Part shown: piece by piece, positions 42,737 through 51,369 of the stretch
Numbering within the stretch: position 1 is the first letter of the stretch
Layout of the letters: every line of letters starts with the position of its first letter
Assembly (NCBI RefSeq): GCF_005222225.1
Contig: NZ_CP036536.1
Coordinates: 1,760,001 to 1,824,000, forward strand
Direction of reading: 5' to 3'
Length of the DNA: 64,000 nucleotides
Source: Salinimonas lutimaris
GTDB taxonomy: Bacteria; Pseudomonadota; Gammaproteobacteria; Enterobacterales; Alteromonadaceae
Notes under the pieces: generated by a model
The model's input: only the letters and a program-made list of their open reading frames with translations
What the model was told of the DNA's origin: nothing
The model's database searches: none
Position numbers and translations under genes: made by a program

Positions 42737-42779
42737 TCCAGTGTTTGTAATTCTGAAATACTTAGAAAAAAACACTGGA
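42737..42779. repeat. 10-bp inverted repeat just before the RAYT start codon
   Basis: TCCAGTGTTT (42737-42746) is perfectly complementary to AAACACTGGA (42770-42779), ending nine bases before ATG 42789, where no Shine-Dalgarno is visible. Such a hairpin could control translation or be bound by the transposase itself. A second imperfect inverted repeat (AAACTGGTAC...GTACAGTTT) lies at 42716-42737. Confidence 0.55.
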
Positions 42780-42788
42780 TAAATAGCC

Positions 42789-43772
42789 ATGCCTCAAGCT
42801 CGAAAACACCAGCTAAACCTTTCTAATACTCATTTTTACCATTGTATTTCACGTTGTGTTCGCAGGGCTCATTTATGTGGCAAAGATGCAGTGAGTGGGA
42901 GCAACTATGAACACCGCAGAAAATGGGTGGAAGACAGAATTGCTCGCCTGGCTAGTGTATTTGCCGTTAAAGTTTGCGCTTATGCTGTGATGCATAATCA
43001 CACCCATCTGGTTTTGTATGTAGACAATAAGCATACTGAAGAGTGGGATCTTGATGAGGTGATCAGGCGATGGCATAAACTATTTAAGGGAACCTGCTTA
43101 TCCAGAAAGTACATGCAAAACTCTTTTGCTGTCAGCAATTCACCTGCTGAAATTAAAACCCTGAGGGAAACGGTGAATATCTGGCGAAACAGGCTGCAGG
43201 ACATAAGTTGGTTCATGCGCTCGTTAAATGAATACATTGCCCGAAAGGCGAATGAAGAAGACGGGTGCACCGGACGTTTTTGGGAAGGGCGGTTTAAAAT
43301 GCAGGCGCTACTGGATGAGGCTGCTCTGCTGGCGTGTATGGTTTACGTGGACTTGAACCCCATGAGAGCCGGTCTTTCGGTAAGCCCGGAAGCATCATCT
43401 TATACCAGTTTTAAAAAGCGCTTCTGCTCTAAAAAAACAGAAACGCCGATTTTGTGGCTGCTCACCTTCTGTAAGTCTGATAATCCAGGCAAAAGGGGTG
43501 TGCTGCCATGTAGCCATAGTGACTATTTCGCCCTGGTTCAGCACACGGCAAAAAATATAAACAATCGTCAATCCAGTACCGAAGGAAAAAATGAATTGCA
43601 TGAGGCGCTGTCAATCAATACTTCATTCTGGCCGGAAGTGACACAAAATTTTGAACACTGTTTTCATCATGCTGCAGGTGCTATCGATACTCTGACTTCC
43701 TATGTCAGGACGACGGGGTTAAAACGCATGGTCGACAGGCAGAGCGCATTGAGACTAGTTGCAAGTGCTTAG
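42789..43772 (+). CDS. REP-associated tyrosine transposase (RAYT, Y1_Tnp family)
   Basis: 327-residue single-copy Y1/HUH transposase. Family features: an N terminus of type MPQARKHQLNLSNTHFYHCI, SRCVRRAHLCG, the HUH motif in AYAVMHNHTHLVLYV, and the catalytic Tyr region WFMRSLNEYIARKANEED followed by GRFWEGRFK. RAYTs mobilise or maintain REP palindromes and are often single-copy domesticated genes. REP-like hairpins with GTAG lie on both sides of this gene. It is complete. The 3' end overlaps a convergent unknown gene by 18 bases. Confidence 0.9.
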   Translation: MPQARKHQLNLSNTHFYHCISRCVRRAHLCGKDAVSGSNYEHRRKWVEDRIARLASVFAVKVCAYAVMHNHTHLVLYVDNKHTEEWDLDEVIRRWHKLFKGTCLSRKYMQNSFAVSNSPAEIKTLRETVNIWRNRLQDISWFMRSLNEYIARKANEEDGCTGRFWEGRFKMQALLDEAALLACMVYVDLNPMRAGLSVSPEASSYTSFKKRFCSKKTETPILWLLTFCKSDNPGKRGVLPCSHSDYFALVQHTAKNINNRQSSTEGKNELHEALSINTSFWPEVTQNFEHCFHHAAGAIDTLTSYVRTTGLKRMVDRQSALRLVASA

Positions 43773-44165
43773 TGGCTCCGATCTATCAATTTCATAAAAA
43801 CAAAAAAGAGGAGCTGCACTCAGATCTTGTAAACAGTTTACCAGAACGATAGGTTTTTTATTTTTAATTGCCAGCGTTGATGTATCGAACACGCTGGATA
43901 TTTTGTCTTTGCCAGTTACATACAGCTTTTCTTTTAGCGTATGTTCTATCCATCCTAACTCCGTCATTTTTTCAGTTAAAGTCATTCCTGGTAGAGTAAA
44001 TACCGAAGACAATGTTACATCAGCGCCAAAAACAGGTCTTTCCGCGCACGTAATGACTGAACATTCCTTTGTCGTAATTGGCAAACAAAGCGCCTGTACA
44101 GATATTTCTTTTTTAACCATGTGACATCGACCGAAAGGGCAGTATTGATACGCATTTTGAATCAT
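43755..44165 (-). CDS. hypothetical protein inside the REP-flanked unit (136 aa)
   Basis: Unrecognised soluble protein, with nine cysteines (several near the N terminus: QYCPFGRCH, QALC, KECSVITC). No helix or motif suggests a function. AGGA six bases before ATG 44165 supports the start and the gene. It converges on the RAYT gene, overlapping it by 18 bases, and lies within the same pair of inverted REP-like elements. It may be a passenger or partner of the transposase. It could also be spurious. Confidence 0.45.
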   Translation of the reverse strand: MIQNAYQYCPFGRCHMVKKEISVQALCLPITTKECSVITCAERPVFGADVTLSSVFTLPGMTLTEKMTELGWIEHTLKEKLYVTGKDKISSVFDTSTLAIKNKKPIVLVNCLQDLSAAPLFCFYEIDRSEPLSTCN

Positions 44166-44196
44166 GTCTAGTCCTAAATAGTCGTCATTTTACTCA

Positions 44197-44225
44197 AGAC
44201 ACCCATATACCATTAATGGCTGTCT
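44197..44225 (-). repeat. REP-like palindrome downstream of the RAYT unit
   Basis: AGACACCCAT (44197-44206) pairs with ATGGCTGTCT (44216-44225), 9 of 10, around a nine-base loop. Read on the minus strand it begins GTAGACAGCCAT and ends ATGGGTGTCT, the same 10 bases that close the element at 42700-42709, so the two form an inverted pair about 1.5 kb apart. Confidence 0.65.
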
Positions 44226-44394
44226 ACGCTATTAAGCATACTAAATAACATCAGCGCTTCTGGGATTGATGCAGATCAACCCCGTTTTCAATACCGGTAA
44301 TCCCATCATATGGACAACAGCACAAGCCTTCCGGTAACGTAGTAAAAAAGCGGTATTTCAAGCAGGTATAAAACCTGATTAAAGGAGAACTATT

Positions 44395-46776
44395 TTGCGA
44401 AAGTTATGGGCTGCAGCCTTTGTTTTATGTTCACCGATAACAGCATACGCAATGCCGGATATCGACACGTTTACTGAAGATATGGTCGAGCAGTCAGGCT
44501 ATGTCCCTTTCTTTTATGACAAAAGTCAGGACCGCGTATACATTGAAATCGACAAGCTGGACACCCAGATGCTGTTTCAGACGTCCTTGCCTCAGGGCAT
44601 GGGGTCAAATGACATTGGCCTTGATCGTGGTCAGCTGGGAGATACCCGCATTGTTTCTTTTACCCGCCACGGCAATAAAGTTTTGCTTAAGCAGGTAAAT
44701 ACCACCTATCAGGCCTCTTCCAACAATAAAGCAGAGCATAACAGCATCACAGAAGCATTTGCGCAGTCGGTCATAGCCGGTTTTGAGGTGGTGGCTGAAG
44801 ACGGCGATGATGTACTGGTAGATTATACTTCTTATCTGCTTTCTGACGTACATGGCATTAGCCAGCGCCTGCAACAAAAGCAACAGGGCAGTTTTCAGCC
44901 TGATGCGAGTCGTAGCGCTGTATATTTACCAAGAAGTAAGGCGTTTGAGGATAATACCGAGCTGGAGTCCGTTGTTACGTTTGCCGGAAATAACCCCGGT
45001 CAGTTTGTTGAGCAGGTCACCCCTGATCCAACCAGTATTTCTGTTCACCTCCATCATTCATTCGTAAAACTGCCTGACGATAATTATGAACCGCGTGAGT
45101 ATCATCCTTTTGCCGGCTACTGGAAGGCGGGCTATTTTGACTACTCAACTGCAATAAGCGAGCCTTTAGAGCAGAAATTTATCACCCGGCACAGGTTATA
45201 TAAAAAGGATCCTGAGGCAAAGCATAGTGAACCTGTTAAACCAATTGTTTACTACCTTGACCCGGGTATTCCAGAGCCGGTAATGAGCGCGTTGAAAGAG
45301 GGGGCGAGCTGGTGGAGTCAGGCATTTACGGATATCGGTTATGACAATGCGTTTCAGGTTAAAGTGTTGCCTGAAGACGCCGACCCAATGGATGTCCGGT
45401 ATAATGTTATCCAGTGGGTGCATCGAGCTACGCGTGGCTGGTCTTACGGCAGCTCTGTCACTGATCCGCGCACCGGAGAGATAATTAAAGGACATGTTAC
45501 GTTAGGCTCACTACGGGTAAGGCAGGACTACCTGATTGCACAAGGGCTTACCAGCCCGTTTACCGGTGATGCAGATACCAAAGCACAGCAGGAAATGGCG
45601 CTTGATCGAATTCGCCAGCTTGCCGCACATGAGGTCGGACATACGCTGGGTATTGCCCACAACTTTGCGGCCAGCGAAAACGGTCGCGAATCAGTGATGG
45701 ATTATCCACACCCTAAAGTGACGCTGAAAAACGGTAAAATTGTACTGGATGATGCCTACGACAAGGGTATGGGTAAATGGGACCTGCACGCTATTGCCTA
45801 CGGTTATCAGGATTACTCGTCTCCAGAAGCAGAAAAAGCTGGTCTGGCAGCGGAGATTGACAACGCTCGTGCCCAGAATTTGTCTTTCAAAACAGACTTT
45901 GACACGCGCTCATCTTCCACCGCCTCGGCTAATGGCCATATGTGGGACAATGGCCAGGACCCGCTTGCTGCTTATGATGAGATTACGGCTATCCGGGAAC
46001 GGGCATTAGCGTCGATGGGTGTCTCATCAATTCCTGAGCATGCCAGCTTGTCGTCGCTGGAAGATGTACTGGTGCCGGTGTATCTGCTTCATCGCTACCA
46101 GCTGGTGGCGGTAGCCAAGCAGGTGGGCGGTCTGGAATACAGTTATGAGCGAAAAGGAGATTATGACACGCCGCACGGACAATCCGCGGTGCCAGCCGCG
46201 CAACAAAAACGTGCGATGAAACAGCTTCTCAATGCAACGTCTGCAGAGTTTCTGCGCATGCCGGATACCTTGCTAAAGCTGATTACTCCAACCAATTATG
46301 GCGATGATGTCACCCGCGAGCAATTTAAAGGAAAAATGGGCCTGGCGATGGACCCGGTCTCTGCTGCCGCATCTGCCGCCAACTACGCCTTTAGCCTGCT
46401 GCTTGATACAACGCGGTTGAACAGACTGTCCTGGCAAGCCGCAAATGATCGCGCTTTGCCTGGTGTTGGAGCACTGGTGAGTCGAATCATGGAGCAGCAC
46501 TGGTACAAACAAAGCGAGAGCGATTATGGGCTCCAACGTCGCCTGCGCCTGGTTGCACTTAATGCCTTGTTTACCGCACTTGATGACCCACAGCTTGCGC
46601 CCGAAGCCAAAATGGACATCCAGTCTGCGCTGATGAACTTTACCCGCTGGCTGGATAAAAAGAGTGATTTACAGGAAGCGCCGGTATTGCATCAGCAAAT
46701 GAAGCAGTATTGGCAAACCGGGCAATGGCCGGGTCAGTTTACGGTCAACCCCTTGCCGCCGGGCTCACCAATCTAA
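44395..46776 (+). CDS. exported zinc-dependent metalloprotease (DUF5117/DUF4953)
   Basis: 793-residue predicted periplasmic metalloprotease. The signal peptide is 1-19 (cut after AYA). The N-terminal half resembles DUF5117 (FFYDKSQDRVYIEIDKLDTQ, SLPQGMGSNDIGLDRGQLGD). The zinc site is HEVGHTLGIAHN: His412, His416, His422 with Glu413 catalytic, followed by a SVMDYPHP Met-turn, a metzincin-like arrangement. The C-terminal half is DUF4953-like. TTG 44395 is the start, with AAGGAG seven bases before it. The substrate is unknown; likely degrades peptides or proteins for nutrition. Monocistronic, convergent with the next gene. Confidence 0.9.
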   Translation: MRKLWAAAFVLCSPITAYAMPDIDTFTEDMVEQSGYVPFFYDKSQDRVYIEIDKLDTQMLFQTSLPQGMGSNDIGLDRGQLGDTRIVSFTRHGNKVLLKQVNTTYQASSNNKAEHNSITEAFAQSVIAGFEVVAEDGDDVLVDYTSYLLSDVHGISQRLQQKQQGSFQPDASRSAVYLPRSKAFEDNTELESVVTFAGNNPGQFVEQVTPDPTSISVHLHHSFVKLPDDNYEPREYHPFAGYWKAGYFDYSTAISEPLEQKFITRHRLYKKDPEAKHSEPVKPIVYYLDPGIPEPVMSALKEGASWWSQAFTDIGYDNAFQVKVLPEDADPMDVRYNVIQWVHRATRGWSYGSSVTDPRTGEIIKGHVTLGSLRVRQDYLIAQGLTSPFTGDADTKAQQEMALDRIRQLAAHEVGHTLGIAHNFAASENGRESVMDYPHPKVTLKNGKIVLDDAYDKGMGKWDLHAIAYGYQDYSSPEAEKAGLAAEIDNARAQNLSFKTDFDTRSSSTASANGHMWDNGQDPLAAYDEITAIRERALASMGVSSIPEHASLSSLEDVLVPVYLLHRYQLVAVAKQVGGLEYSYERKGDYDTPHGQSAVPAAQQKRAMKQLLNATSAEFLRMPDTLLKLITPTNYGDDVTREQFKGKMGLAMDPVSAAASAANYAFSLLLDTTRLNRLSWQAANDRALPGVGALVSRIMEQHWYKQSESDYGLQRRLRLVALNALFTALDDPQLAPEAKMDIQSALMNFTRWLDKKSDLQEAPVLHQQMKQYWQTGQWPGQFTVNPLPPGSPI

Positions 46777-46820
46777 TCACACCATAAATAGGGTTAGTAA
46801 AGCTTGCCTGACGACCCGCC

Positions 46821-47960
46821 TTAGGGCTGGTCGTCCTCAGTCGTAATATCCCAGTAGCGGGTGAACGCTTTATAGAGCTGAGTGCCACTAAGCACCGATG
46901 CTGATGGAAAATGCAGCATGGGGATAAGATCGCAGGGAGCGGTGACTTCAAAGCTCGCGTGGCTGGTATCCAGCTCATCAATATTGAGCACCCGCGCCAG
47001 CACATCGCCTTGGCTGATATGCTGGCCTGGTCGGGCGCAATACTCGACCATGCCCCCAAACGCGGTATAAAGGGTTTTATAATCTTTGAGCTTTACGCCG
47101 ATACGGCGCATCTTGTGTGGCACAAAGTCGGTGGTATCTATTACCTGACGATGTTGCAGATAGCTTAGTATACTGTTTGCATCATCGTGACCTTCGTCAA
47201 ATTCAATAACTTCCTGACTCCCCATTTCCAAAGTCATGGCTTCAACACCAAAACGGTACGGTTTATCAAAACGCTGGGAAAGCAAATCCTGAAGTGTCCA
47301 CCACGGACAGAAGGTGGCTTCATCCAGTGCGCCGGCAAAGACGTTGGGAATAAATATACAGTGCGGGATATTGAAAAGCGTCGCTACCTCTTTAGCGTAC
47401 TCAGGAATATAAATATGGCGGGTCGATACCGGCCCGTTATGTAAATCCAGTACAAAATCAGCCTGTACCGCCAACTGCTGCAGCTTCAGATTCAGTTGCT
47501 GTGCCAGCCCCAGCCCCCAGGGCGAGTCGAGTTTGGCATCTATGGCTGCCCGCCAGAAGCGTTTGAACTTTGCCTTGATCGTATCAATGCTATCTTCAGC
47601 CGCTACAGTTTGGGCAAACAACTCAACCTGGGCCCGATCGTAAAAATAGCCACGATTCCAGTTAGTGCCGTTCACCGGGTCAAACCGCCCCAGAGTGTAC
47701 TCGCCCGCCTTAATATTCGTGCCGACCGGATTACAGTTAGGCACTAAAATGATCTCGCCCTGCACATCCAGCGCTTTTAACTGCGTAATGAGGTGATAAA
47801 TAACGACGTTACCCTGAACTTCTGCGCCATGAATGGAGCTTTGAATATATACCGTGGGGCCGGGTTTGCTCCCGCTGATTCGGTAAACCGGTACATTCAT
47901 GTTCCTACCTGAAGCATTTTGCGCAACAACAATGTGCTGTTTGGTAACGGTCGCGGTCAT
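46821..47960 (-). CDS. succinylglutamate desuccinylase/aspartoacylase-type M14 hydrolase
   Basis: 379-residue zinc hydrolase of the AstE/ASPA branch of the M14 carboxypeptidase superfamily. Zinc ligands fit SSIHGAEVQGN (HxxE) and DLHNGP. Also NPVGTN and a C-terminal biotinyl-like or lipoyl-like strand pair (YCARPGQHISQGDVLARVL). ATG 47960 overlaps the stop of moeB by four bases (ATGA), which fixes the start and shows coupling. The upstream in-frame ATG would lie within moeB. Why an acyl-amino-acid hydrolase is coupled to moeB is not clear. Confidence 0.88.
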   Translation of the reverse strand: MTATVTKQHIVVAQNASGRNMNVPVYRISGSKPGPTVYIQSSIHGAEVQGNVVIYHLITQLKALDVQGEIILVPNCNPVGTNIKAGEYTLGRFDPVNGTNWNRGYFYDRAQVELFAQTVAAEDSIDTIKAKFKRFWRAAIDAKLDSPWGLGLAQQLNLKLQQLAVQADFVLDLHNGPVSTRHIYIPEYAKEVATLFNIPHCIFIPNVFAGALDEATFCPWWTLQDLLSQRFDKPYRFGVEAMTLEMGSQEVIEFDEGHDDANSILSYLQHRQVIDTTDFVPHKMRRIGVKLKDYKTLYTAFGGMVEYCARPGQHISQGDVLARVLNIDELDTSHASFEVTAPCDLIPMLHFPSASVLSGTQLYKAFTRYWDITTEDDQP

Positions 47961-48733
47961 AATCTCTCTTTTGCTGTGTTGTGATGATGACAAGTCTGAC
48001 AACCCGGCAGGCGAGGCACAGAAAAGTGCTGCCAGGTGTGAGTCAGGGCGTCGAATAATTGTAATTTGCCCACGGGAGTTTCACCGAATCCGGTTAGCAA
48101 CTGACTGGTCAGCAAGGCTTGCTGCAAGCCCGTTATTGCAACAACAGGGCTAAAAATACCGGCTTCTGTACAAGACAAGTCAATCTCCCCGAATAAAGCT
48201 GCCAAACAGTTATAACAAGGCATGTCTGCTGCAAAAGTAGTGACAAACACCTGACCTTCAAACCGGATAGCCGCGCCGCTGACCAGTGGCGTGCCATGCT
48301 CGGCACAAAGCTGATTAATTTGCTGCCGGCTGCTTTTATTGTCAGTGCAGTCCAGCACAATATCATGCTGTTGGATAACTTCACTTAACTCTGTCAGGGC
48401 GGGGCGATAATCCACGGTGGTAATGAGACAGTCAGAATTGATTCTGTGTAAAGCGCGTTTGGCTGCCAACACCTTGCTACTGCCGGCGTCTTCTTCGCAA
48501 AACAAAATCTGACGGGGCAGATTAGTCACCGAAACAGTATCATCATCCACCAAGGTAAGCCTGCCAACCCCCATTGCTGCCAGAGACTGGGCAGCATTAC
48601 AGCCCAGTCCGCCCACACCGATAACAAGCACACTGGCATTTAACAGCGCCTCCTGACCTTCCAGATCAATTTGTGGCAGTACAATCTGGCGGTTATAGCG
48701 CATGGCCTGTTCAGTTGTCAGCGTTTTGGTCAT
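47957..48733 (-). CDS. moeB: molybdopterin-synthase adenylyltransferase
   Basis: 258-residue MoeB/ThiF/HesA enzyme that adenylates the C terminus of MoaD with ATP. ATP loop GVGGLG (39-44), conserved RYNRQIVLP (12-20), LVDDDTVSVTNLPRQILF, then DCTDNKSSRQQIN and the zinc-binding pairs CYNC and CQTC. It is the normal MoeB length without a rhodanese domain. Divergent from moaB across a 102-base gap that must contain both promoters. ThiF is the main alternative; the moaBCDE neighbours argue for MoeB. Confidence 0.92.
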   Translation of the reverse strand: MTKTLTTEQAMRYNRQIVLPQIDLEGQEALLNASVLVIGVGGLGCNAAQSLAAMGVGRLTLVDDDTVSVTNLPRQILFCEEDAGSSKVLAAKRALHRINSDCLITTVDYRPALTELSEVIQQHDIVLDCTDNKSSRQQINQLCAEHGTPLVSGAAIRFEGQVFVTTFAADMPCYNCLAALFGEIDLSCTEAGIFSPVVAITGLQQALLTSQLLTGFGETPVGKLQLFDALTHTWQHFSVPRLPGCQTCHHHNTAKERL

Positions 48734-48835
48734 GAATTATCTGCTTTACGGGGAAACCTGTGTTTTATCCCTATGGGATTAGTGTACGATAGCATATATG
48801 AAAGTGTTAAATACTGCTGTCTGTCAGGAAATATA

Positions 48836-49345
48836 ATGACTCAATCTGTAACCTCGTTAAATATCGCTATTCTTACTGTCTCTGATACCCGCACGCCAGA
48901 TACTGATACATCCGGTAACTACCTGGCCGACGCTATCACTCAGGCGGGTCACACGCTGCAAGACCGGGCACTGGTCAAAGACGATATTTACAAACAACGA
49001 GCGGTAGTTTCGGACTGGATTGCAAGGGATGATATTCACGCAGTGATTTCAACCGGTGGAACCGGGTTTACCGGTCGCGATTCGACCCCGGAAGCGTTAA
49101 GCGTACTGTTTGATAAAAATGTGGATGGTTTTGGCGAGCTTTTTCGCCAGTTAAGTTATGAAGAAATTGGAACCTCTACCATTCAATCACGCGCTATTGC
49201 CGGGTTTGCAAACCGCACGGTTATTTTTTGTTTGCCCGGCTCAACCGGCGCCTGTAAGACCGGCTGGACCCGGATTATTCAAAGCCAGCTCGATGCCAGC
49301 TTTAAACCATGTAATTTTGTTGGTCATCTGACAGGCACCATGTAA
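48836..49345 (+). CDS. moaB: molybdopterin biosynthesis protein MoaB
   Basis: 169-residue MoaB/Mog-family protein that adenylates or handles molybdopterin. Family motifs: ILTVSDTRTPDTDTSGNYL, then VISTGGTGFTGRDSTPEAL and CLPGSTGACKTGWTRII. ATG 48836 is preferred to a far-upstream in-frame start, with AGGA six bases before it; the longer frame runs into moeB. Its TAA overlaps the moaC ATG by one base (TAATG). First gene of a plus-strand run moaB-C-D-E-modA-B-C. Confidence 0.93.
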   Translation: MTQSVTSLNIAILTVSDTRTPDTDTSGNYLADAITQAGHTLQDRALVKDDIYKQRAVVSDWIARDDIHAVISTGGTGFTGRDSTPEALSVLFDKNVDGFGELFRQLSYEEIGTSTIQSRAIAGFANRTVIFCLPGSTGACKTGWTRIIQSQLDASFKPCNFVGHLTGTM

Positions 49346-49827
49346 TGGCAGGATTCAGTCATCTTAATCAGGCCGGCGAAGCAAACATGGTGGATGTCTC
49401 GGCAAAGCAAATTACCACCCGTTCTGCCATCGCGCAGGGGTATCTGTACGCAAATGATGCGGTGATACAGGGCATCAGCGAGGCGCGCATTGCGAAGGGG
49501 GATGTCTTTGCGGTGGCCCGGGTGGCCGGAATTCAGGGTGCCAAGCGTTGTGCGGATCTCATTCCCTTGTGTCATCCGCTGGCACTGAGCAAAGTCGACA
49601 TTTCTTTTGCGCTTGAGCCTGAGCAAAACCGGATTGCCGTGCAGTGCTTTTGTAAGCTAGACGGTAAAACCGGCGTAGAAATGGAAGCGCTCACAGGCGT
49701 AAACATTGCGCTGCTTACCTTGTTTGACATGTGTAAAGCCTTGGATCCTGCCATGCGCATTGAGCAGGTTTGTGTGCTTAACAAACAGGGTGGTAAAACC
49801 GGTGACTGGCACAGGGATGCAGTATGA
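49345..49827 (+). CDS. moaC: cyclic pyranopterin monophosphate synthase
   Basis: 160-residue MoaC, the second step of Moco synthesis (forms cPMP from the MoaA product). Conserved: FSHLNQAGEANMVDVSAKQI, RVAGIQGAKRCADLIPLCHP, and VEMEALTGVNIALLTLFDMC, followed by the catalytic Lys-containing CKALDP region. It starts within the moaB stop (TAATG) and overlaps moaD by four bases (ATGA). Note that moaA is not in this window. Confidence 0.95.
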   Translation: MAGFSHLNQAGEANMVDVSAKQITTRSAIAQGYLYANDAVIQGISEARIAKGDVFAVARVAGIQGAKRCADLIPLCHPLALSKVDISFALEPEQNRIAVQCFCKLDGKTGVEMEALTGVNIALLTLFDMCKALDPAMRIEQVCVLNKQGGKTGDWHRDAV

Positions 49828-50069
49828 TTACAGTAAAAACTTTTGCCCAGATACGTGAGTTGACCGGCCAGGCGGAGCATCAGGTTGTCTTTACTAATCC
49901 GATAAATGTTGACGAACTTATTAGTCAGCTGAGCGCTGACAATGAGCTGTGGGCAGAAGCGCTGTCCGGTCAGGTTCTGGTTGCGGTTAACCAGACATTA
50001 TGCGACCGCTCTCAGGTTTTGCACAAAGGCGATGAAGTGGCCTTTTTTCCACCGGTGACCGGAGGCTGA
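49824..50069 (+). CDS. moaD: molybdopterin synthase sulfur-carrier subunit
   Basis: 81-residue ubiquitin-fold sulfur carrier. The essential C-terminal Gly-Gly is present (FFPPVTGG), which is thiocarboxylated after activation by MoeB. It begins MITVKTFAQIRELTG as in MoaD. It overlaps moaC by ATGA and moaE starts two bases after its stop, so the heterotetramer subunits are made together. Confidence 0.94.
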   Translation: MITVKTFAQIRELTGQAEHQVVFTNPINVDELISQLSADNELWAEALSGQVLVAVNQTLCDRSQVLHKGDEVAFFPPVTGG

Positions 50070-50070
50070 T

Positions 50071-50535
50071 ATGTTTATCGCTATTCAGGAAGCGGATTTT
50101 TGTCAGGCCGAATTATATCAGCAGCTCCGCCGGTCAAGCCGGGATGCCGGTGCAATTGTGACCTTTACCGGCCTGGTGCGCGACCACAACCCTCACGGAA
50201 AAATCAATGGTTTGTCGCTTGAACATTATCCCGGCATGACAGAAAAAGCGCTATCATCGCTGGTCACCGGAGCCATAACGCAATTTGAGCTGACTGATGC
50301 AGCTGCCGTGCACCGGGTGGGCCGGTTGCACAATGACGAACAGATAGTCTGGGTAGGCTGCGCTGCGTTGCACCGACGGGCAGCGTTTGAGGGCGCTATG
50401 TACATCATGGATATGCTAAAGCAGTCTGTTCCACTGTGGAAAAAGGAATTTGTTGGTGAGCAGGGTCACTGGGTTGCTCCCAAAGCATCGGATGATGCCG
50501 CTGCATTGGCCTGGCTGAGTAATAAAAAAGAGTAG
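50071..50535 (+). CDS. moaE: molybdopterin synthase catalytic subunit
   Basis: 154-residue MoaE, converting cPMP to molybdopterin with MoaD. Conserved: AIVTFTGLVRDHNPHGKINGLSLEHYPGM in pieces such as GLVRDHN and LEHYPGM, HRVGRLHNDEQIVWV, and the catalytic Lys region PLWKKEFVGEQGHWV. Its start follows moaD by one base. The next gene, modA, begins 12 bases after its stop, so cofactor synthesis and molybdate uptake share a transcript. Confidence 0.95.
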   Translation: MFIAIQEADFCQAELYQQLRRSSRDAGAIVTFTGLVRDHNPHGKINGLSLEHYPGMTEKALSSLVTGAITQFELTDAAAVHRVGRLHNDEQIVWVGCAALHRRAAFEGAMYIMDMLKQSVPLWKKEFVGEQGHWVAPKASDDAAALAWLSNKKE

Positions 50536-50547
50536 TAAGGTGTATAC

Positions 50548-51369
50548 ATGACACGGATGCGCAGTTTATTTTCCTGGCGATATGGTTCGCTTTTTTGGGG
50601 CTTATTTTTGATGGGTGTCTTGATAAGCTTCTGCTCGCACACCCGGGCGGCAGAAGCGCCGCTTCGTATTGCTGTGGCGGCTAACTTTGCCGAACCGGCC
50701 AGATATATCGCTCAGGCATTCAGCGCCCGTACCGGGCACAAAACACAAGTATCAGTGGCCTCCAGCGGTACGCTTTATGCGCAGATCACCCATGGTGCGC
50801 CCTTCGATGTGTTTTTATCAGCGGATGCTACGCGGCCACAAAAGCTGGTGGACGAGGGACTGGCAGCAGCCAGTACATTATTTGTCTATGCTCAGGGCCG
50901 GCTGATTTACATTAATGCAGGACACCCACCCAACGGGCAAAACGATTTGTCGGCAGCGCTGCGAAAAGGACAGCGGCTGGCGATTGCCAACCCCCGACTG
51001 GCTCCCTACGGTGATGCTGCAAAGCAGGTGTTACAACACATGGATATGTGGGATGCGGTGCGCCCCCAGCTGGTCATGGGCAAAAACATTCTGCAAACCT
51101 ATCAGTTTTATACATCCGGCAATGTTCCTCACGCCATTGTTGCTGCCTCGCTGGTCAAAGATAGCGACCAGTCAGGCTGGCTGATTCCGGCCTCGCTGCA
51201 TGCGCCAATTTTACAAAAAGTGGTGGTGCCTGATTCATCATCCCAGCCTGCAACTGCCCGAAAGTTTGTGCACTTTTTAATGTCTGACCGGATTCAGAAA
51301 CAGCTGCCGCAATGGGGCTATACCCGTTATGAAGTTACTGCAACTGACGGGGACAGCCATGCAAAATGA
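50548..51369 (+). CDS. modA: molybdate ABC transporter substrate-binding protein
   Basis: 273-residue periplasmic molybdate-binding protein. A signal anchor-like stretch (about 13-35; LFWGLFLMGVLISF) with a likely cut after TRAAEA. Mature features: IAVAANFAEPARYIAQAF, SSGTLYAQITHGAPFDVFLS and GKNILQTYQFYTSGN. It binds molybdate or tungstate for ModBC. The 3' end overlaps the modB start. Confidence 0.93.
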   Translation: MTRMRSLFSWRYGSLFWGLFLMGVLISFCSHTRAAEAPLRIAVAANFAEPARYIAQAFSARTGHKTQVSVASSGTLYAQITHGAPFDVFLSADATRPQKLVDEGLAAASTLFVYAQGRLIYINAGHPPNGQNDLSAALRKGQRLAIANPRLAPYGDAAKQVLQHMDMWDAVRPQLVMGKNILQTYQFYTSGNVPHAIVAASLVKDSDQSGWLIPASLHAPILQKVVVPDSSSQPATARKFVHFLMSDRIQKQLPQWGYTRYEVTATDGDSHAK

